Source of the DNA: Methylocystis sp. H62
Lineage (GTDB): Bacteria; Pseudomonadota; Alphaproteobacteria; Rhizobiales; Beijerinckiaceae
Assembly (NCBI RefSeq): GCF_015709515.1
Contig: NZ_JADNQZ010000053.1
Location: 152,124-216,123, forward strand
Direction: 5' to 3'
DNA: 64,000 bases
Made by a program: the position numbers and the translations under genes. Positions 62,376 through 64,000 of the stretch are shown piece by piece (position 1 is the first letter of the stretch; each line of letters starts with the position of its first letter). The notes under the pieces were generated by a model that searched no databases, was not told where the DNA came from, and saw only the letters and a list, made by a program, of their open reading frames with translations.

Positions 62376-63248
62376 ATGCTAAGCGCAAGTGTTGGACAAG
62401 ACGGATCAAACCTTCCGGATGACGTCAAAGCAGTACAGCGCCTTCTCGGCGATCTCCAGATCGCAGCAGGAACCGCTCCTGCCGATGTCGACGGGGTCGT
62501 TAGTGCCGACACCGTAAATGCGATCCTCGATTTTCAGCAACAAAACCCTGACCTACCGGCCGACGGCACGATGGACCCCGAAGGATCGACGTTCATCCGT
62601 CTTGATGAAGTCTGCGCCGATCTCTACGCTGCCATTGCACAGGAACAGGGTTCACCAGTTTTGACGGAGCCGACGCCTCTCGGGGCGCCGGATTCCTTAG
62701 TTTCCCAGCTCGAGGACATTCGGAGCGACTTTTCCTCTATTTCACCGAACGAGCCAGTTGGTGGCGCCGACCAGTTCCCGACTCCAATTCCGAGCTTCAA
62801 TGCCCAGCTCGGTGCTGTCAACGCCGGCGGCCCACTCCTAGGGGCGGTGCAAGTGATACCCGTAGTCATCATCTTCCTGATGATTCTGGCGCTGCTCATC
62901 ATCATCACGTCCAGCCCTCTATGGCAGCGGGCCGCCAAGCAGATGGTGCAAGGCCTCAAGGACCGCTCACGACTGCTGTCGCAAAAGATTCGAGATGCCG
63001 TTCAGGACATTATTGACACAATCGAAGACCTTTTGGGTGGCACGCAGTGCGCGGAGTTGTGTGCGGACGAGATAAACAGCTTGAAGGATTTGCAGCAACA
63101 AATCAATGACTTGCTGGACAGCATGCCCGCCAACGATAACGACCCCGATGCGATTAAACAGCAGCAATTCCAGCTAGCGCGTCTCTACGAACAAGTACTG
63201 GCGGCGCAACAGGCTGTCGTCGATTGCCTAGTACGAAATGGATGCTGA
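62376..63248 (+). CDS. Peptidoglycan-binding-like membrane protein
   Basis: A 290-residue protein. Residues 10-75 fit a PG_binding_1-type domain (DDVKAVQRLLGDLQI, VDGVVSADTVNAILDFQQQN, DGTMDPEG). A Pro-rich linker leads to one membrane segment (VIPVVIIFLMILALLIIITS, about 168-187) and a helical C-terminal part with a CAELCADEI cysteine pair and Gln-rich coiled coil. GGTGA precedes the ATG at 62376. Such a build suits an envelope-associated protein or a carrier domain of a secreted system. There is no partner gene that fixes its role. Confidence 0.62.
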   Translation: MLSASVGQDGSNLPDDVKAVQRLLGDLQIAAGTAPADVDGVVSADTVNAILDFQQQNPDLPADGTMDPEGSTFIRLDEVCADLYAAIAQEQGSPVLTEPTPLGAPDSLVSQLEDIRSDFSSISPNEPVGGADQFPTPIPSFNAQLGAVNAGGPLLGAVQVIPVVIIFLMILALLIIITSSPLWQRAAKQMVQGLKDRSRLLSQKIRDAVQDIIDTIEDLLGGTQCAELCADEINSLKDLQQQINDLLDSMPANDNDPDAIKQQQFQLARLYEQVLAAQQAVVDCLVRNGC

Positions 63249-63374
63249 TCCTCGAAGCGAGCTTCACCGAAGTTGAGAATCGAGTCTGTCCGCGAATGCT
63301 TGTGCGTAGGCAACATTTCGCACGAAGAGGGATTCGATTTGAACGGCGGCGGGACCGTTAAATTAACTGGGGTG

Positions 63375-64000
63375 CTACGCTGCTCTGAGGAGTGGCGGCG
63401 TCGGCTGAAACAGCCAGTTCAAACGCGATTTGAAGACTGGCGGTTCGTAGGACAACTGCTCATGCAAGTTTCCGTTCATGACCGCGGCGCGCACCTGCAG
63501 CATCAGATGAGCGCCGCGCTTTGACCATCGCATCTGTTGTTTTTTGACCATGCGGCGTGCGGTCAGCGAATTCACTGCGGATTCGGCCAGCGCAGTGGCG
63601 ATCCGTCGTCCCGACCGATATCGAGCTCCGTAATCGACGATCGCAGACTTGTTTTGACGGATGTAAGTCAGAAGCGGTTGCGCCAATTGCCATATGCGGG
63701 CGGCGCCCAGGTCGCCTTGCTCGCGTAACATCGACATGTCTGCGATGATTTCCCCGAGGTGTTCTATCGCTCGATCGACCTGTCCATGCCACAGCTTCCA
63801 CTTCAAGGCGCGGATCTCCTCATCGAGAACGACGGTTTCATTTGTCCATTCGTCGCGCCAGCGAACGATATGATCGGCGACTTGCTATAGGGGCTGGATT
63901 TTCATAGCGATGTGGAACCAATCAACGATATTCCTGGTCGGACGCGGCAAATTGCGAGGTAGCCGCTTCATAATCTCCGCGCCATCAGACAACACGGTAA
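63375..64000 (-). mobile_element. ISKra4-type transposase, broken, runs off right edge
   Basis: The minus strand from the right edge reads VLSDGAEIMKRLPRN and IVDWFHIAMKIQPL, then TAG at 63887-63885, then QVADHIVRW and on in frame through WKLWHGQVDRAIEHL and ARRMVKKQQMRWSKRGAHL to a stop at 63375. This is the C-terminal half of an ISKra4-type transposase carrying an internal stop. It is a different copy from the one at 56674-57833. Confidence 0.7.

Noticed and set aside
1..64000. CRISPR arrays
   Set aside because: No regularly spaced repeats of CRISPR type were seen on reading through; the only short-period direct repeats noted were the iterons at 25647-25707 and the pair at 3609-3649.

Overview
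The window is GC-rich and looks alphaproteobacterial, probably Hyphomicrobiales: the phosphoribulokinase is of the proteobacterial type, the mobile-element backbone (DUF932, ParB, Toprim, DUF2493, DUF736, DUF2285, RepA, DUF2840, TraF, DUF3363 relaxase, TraG, Trb, DUF2274) is the set usually found in Tn4371-like integrative and conjugative elements (ICEs) of rhizobia and methylotrophs, and the elongator tRNA-Met is of alphaproteobacterial form. The genus cannot be named from the sequence alone.

Layout. 1-1941: end of a Calvin-cycle operon on the minus strand (phosphoribulokinase overlapping a transketolase that runs off the left edge). 1942-3727: gene-poor, decayed DNA. 3728-3804: tRNA-Met whose 3' half is read by the C-terminal codons of a large serine recombinase (3761-5383), the usual look of an ICE attachment end. 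5.9-10.2 kb: membrane adenylate cyclase, COQ4-like protein, LysR fragment and 5'-truncated patatin. 10.6-30 kb: ICE maintenance and transfer backbone, carrying a chromate resistance cassette (chrB, chrA, superoxide dismutase), a probable replication origin behind repA and a candidate oriT ahead of the relaxase. 30-36.2 kb: cargo between relaxase and traG, with a SIR2 effector / middle protein / ABC ATPase operon that fits the ABC-three-component defence architecture, and a RES-Xre toxin-antitoxin pair. 36.4-38.9 kb: traG and a ribbon-helix-helix gene. 39.0-42.7 kb: a second cargo island of five genes (HhH-GPD glycosylase, nitroreductase, QueC-like enzyme, PfkB-nucleoside deoxyribosyltransferase fusion, poly-Gly small protein). 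43.1-52.8 kb: trbBCDEJKLFGI plus DUF2274, followed by a LysR gene. 53.7-64 kb: a scrapyard of truncated genes and IS remnants around a few apparently intact genes (a 276-aa unknown, a 532-aa unknown, a LuxR regulator, a peptidoglycan-binding-like membrane protein).

The ICE shows decay: trbB carries an in-frame amber codon, trbL is shifted by one extra CT in a short CT tract, and the DUF6499/DUF2285 regulator has a one-base insertion. If these are real and not sequencing errors, self-transfer is probably impaired.

The strongest candidate for a little-described system is the five-gene island at 39.0-42.7 kb. It combines a QueC-like and an OGG-like enzyme, both known as accessory enzymes of type IV CBASS, with a PfkB-deoxyribosyltransferase fusion, a flavin nitroreductase and a small protein beginning with six consecutive glycines, but without any cyclic-nucleotide synthase in view. 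I infer a nucleobase-handling or nucleobase-conjugating defence system.
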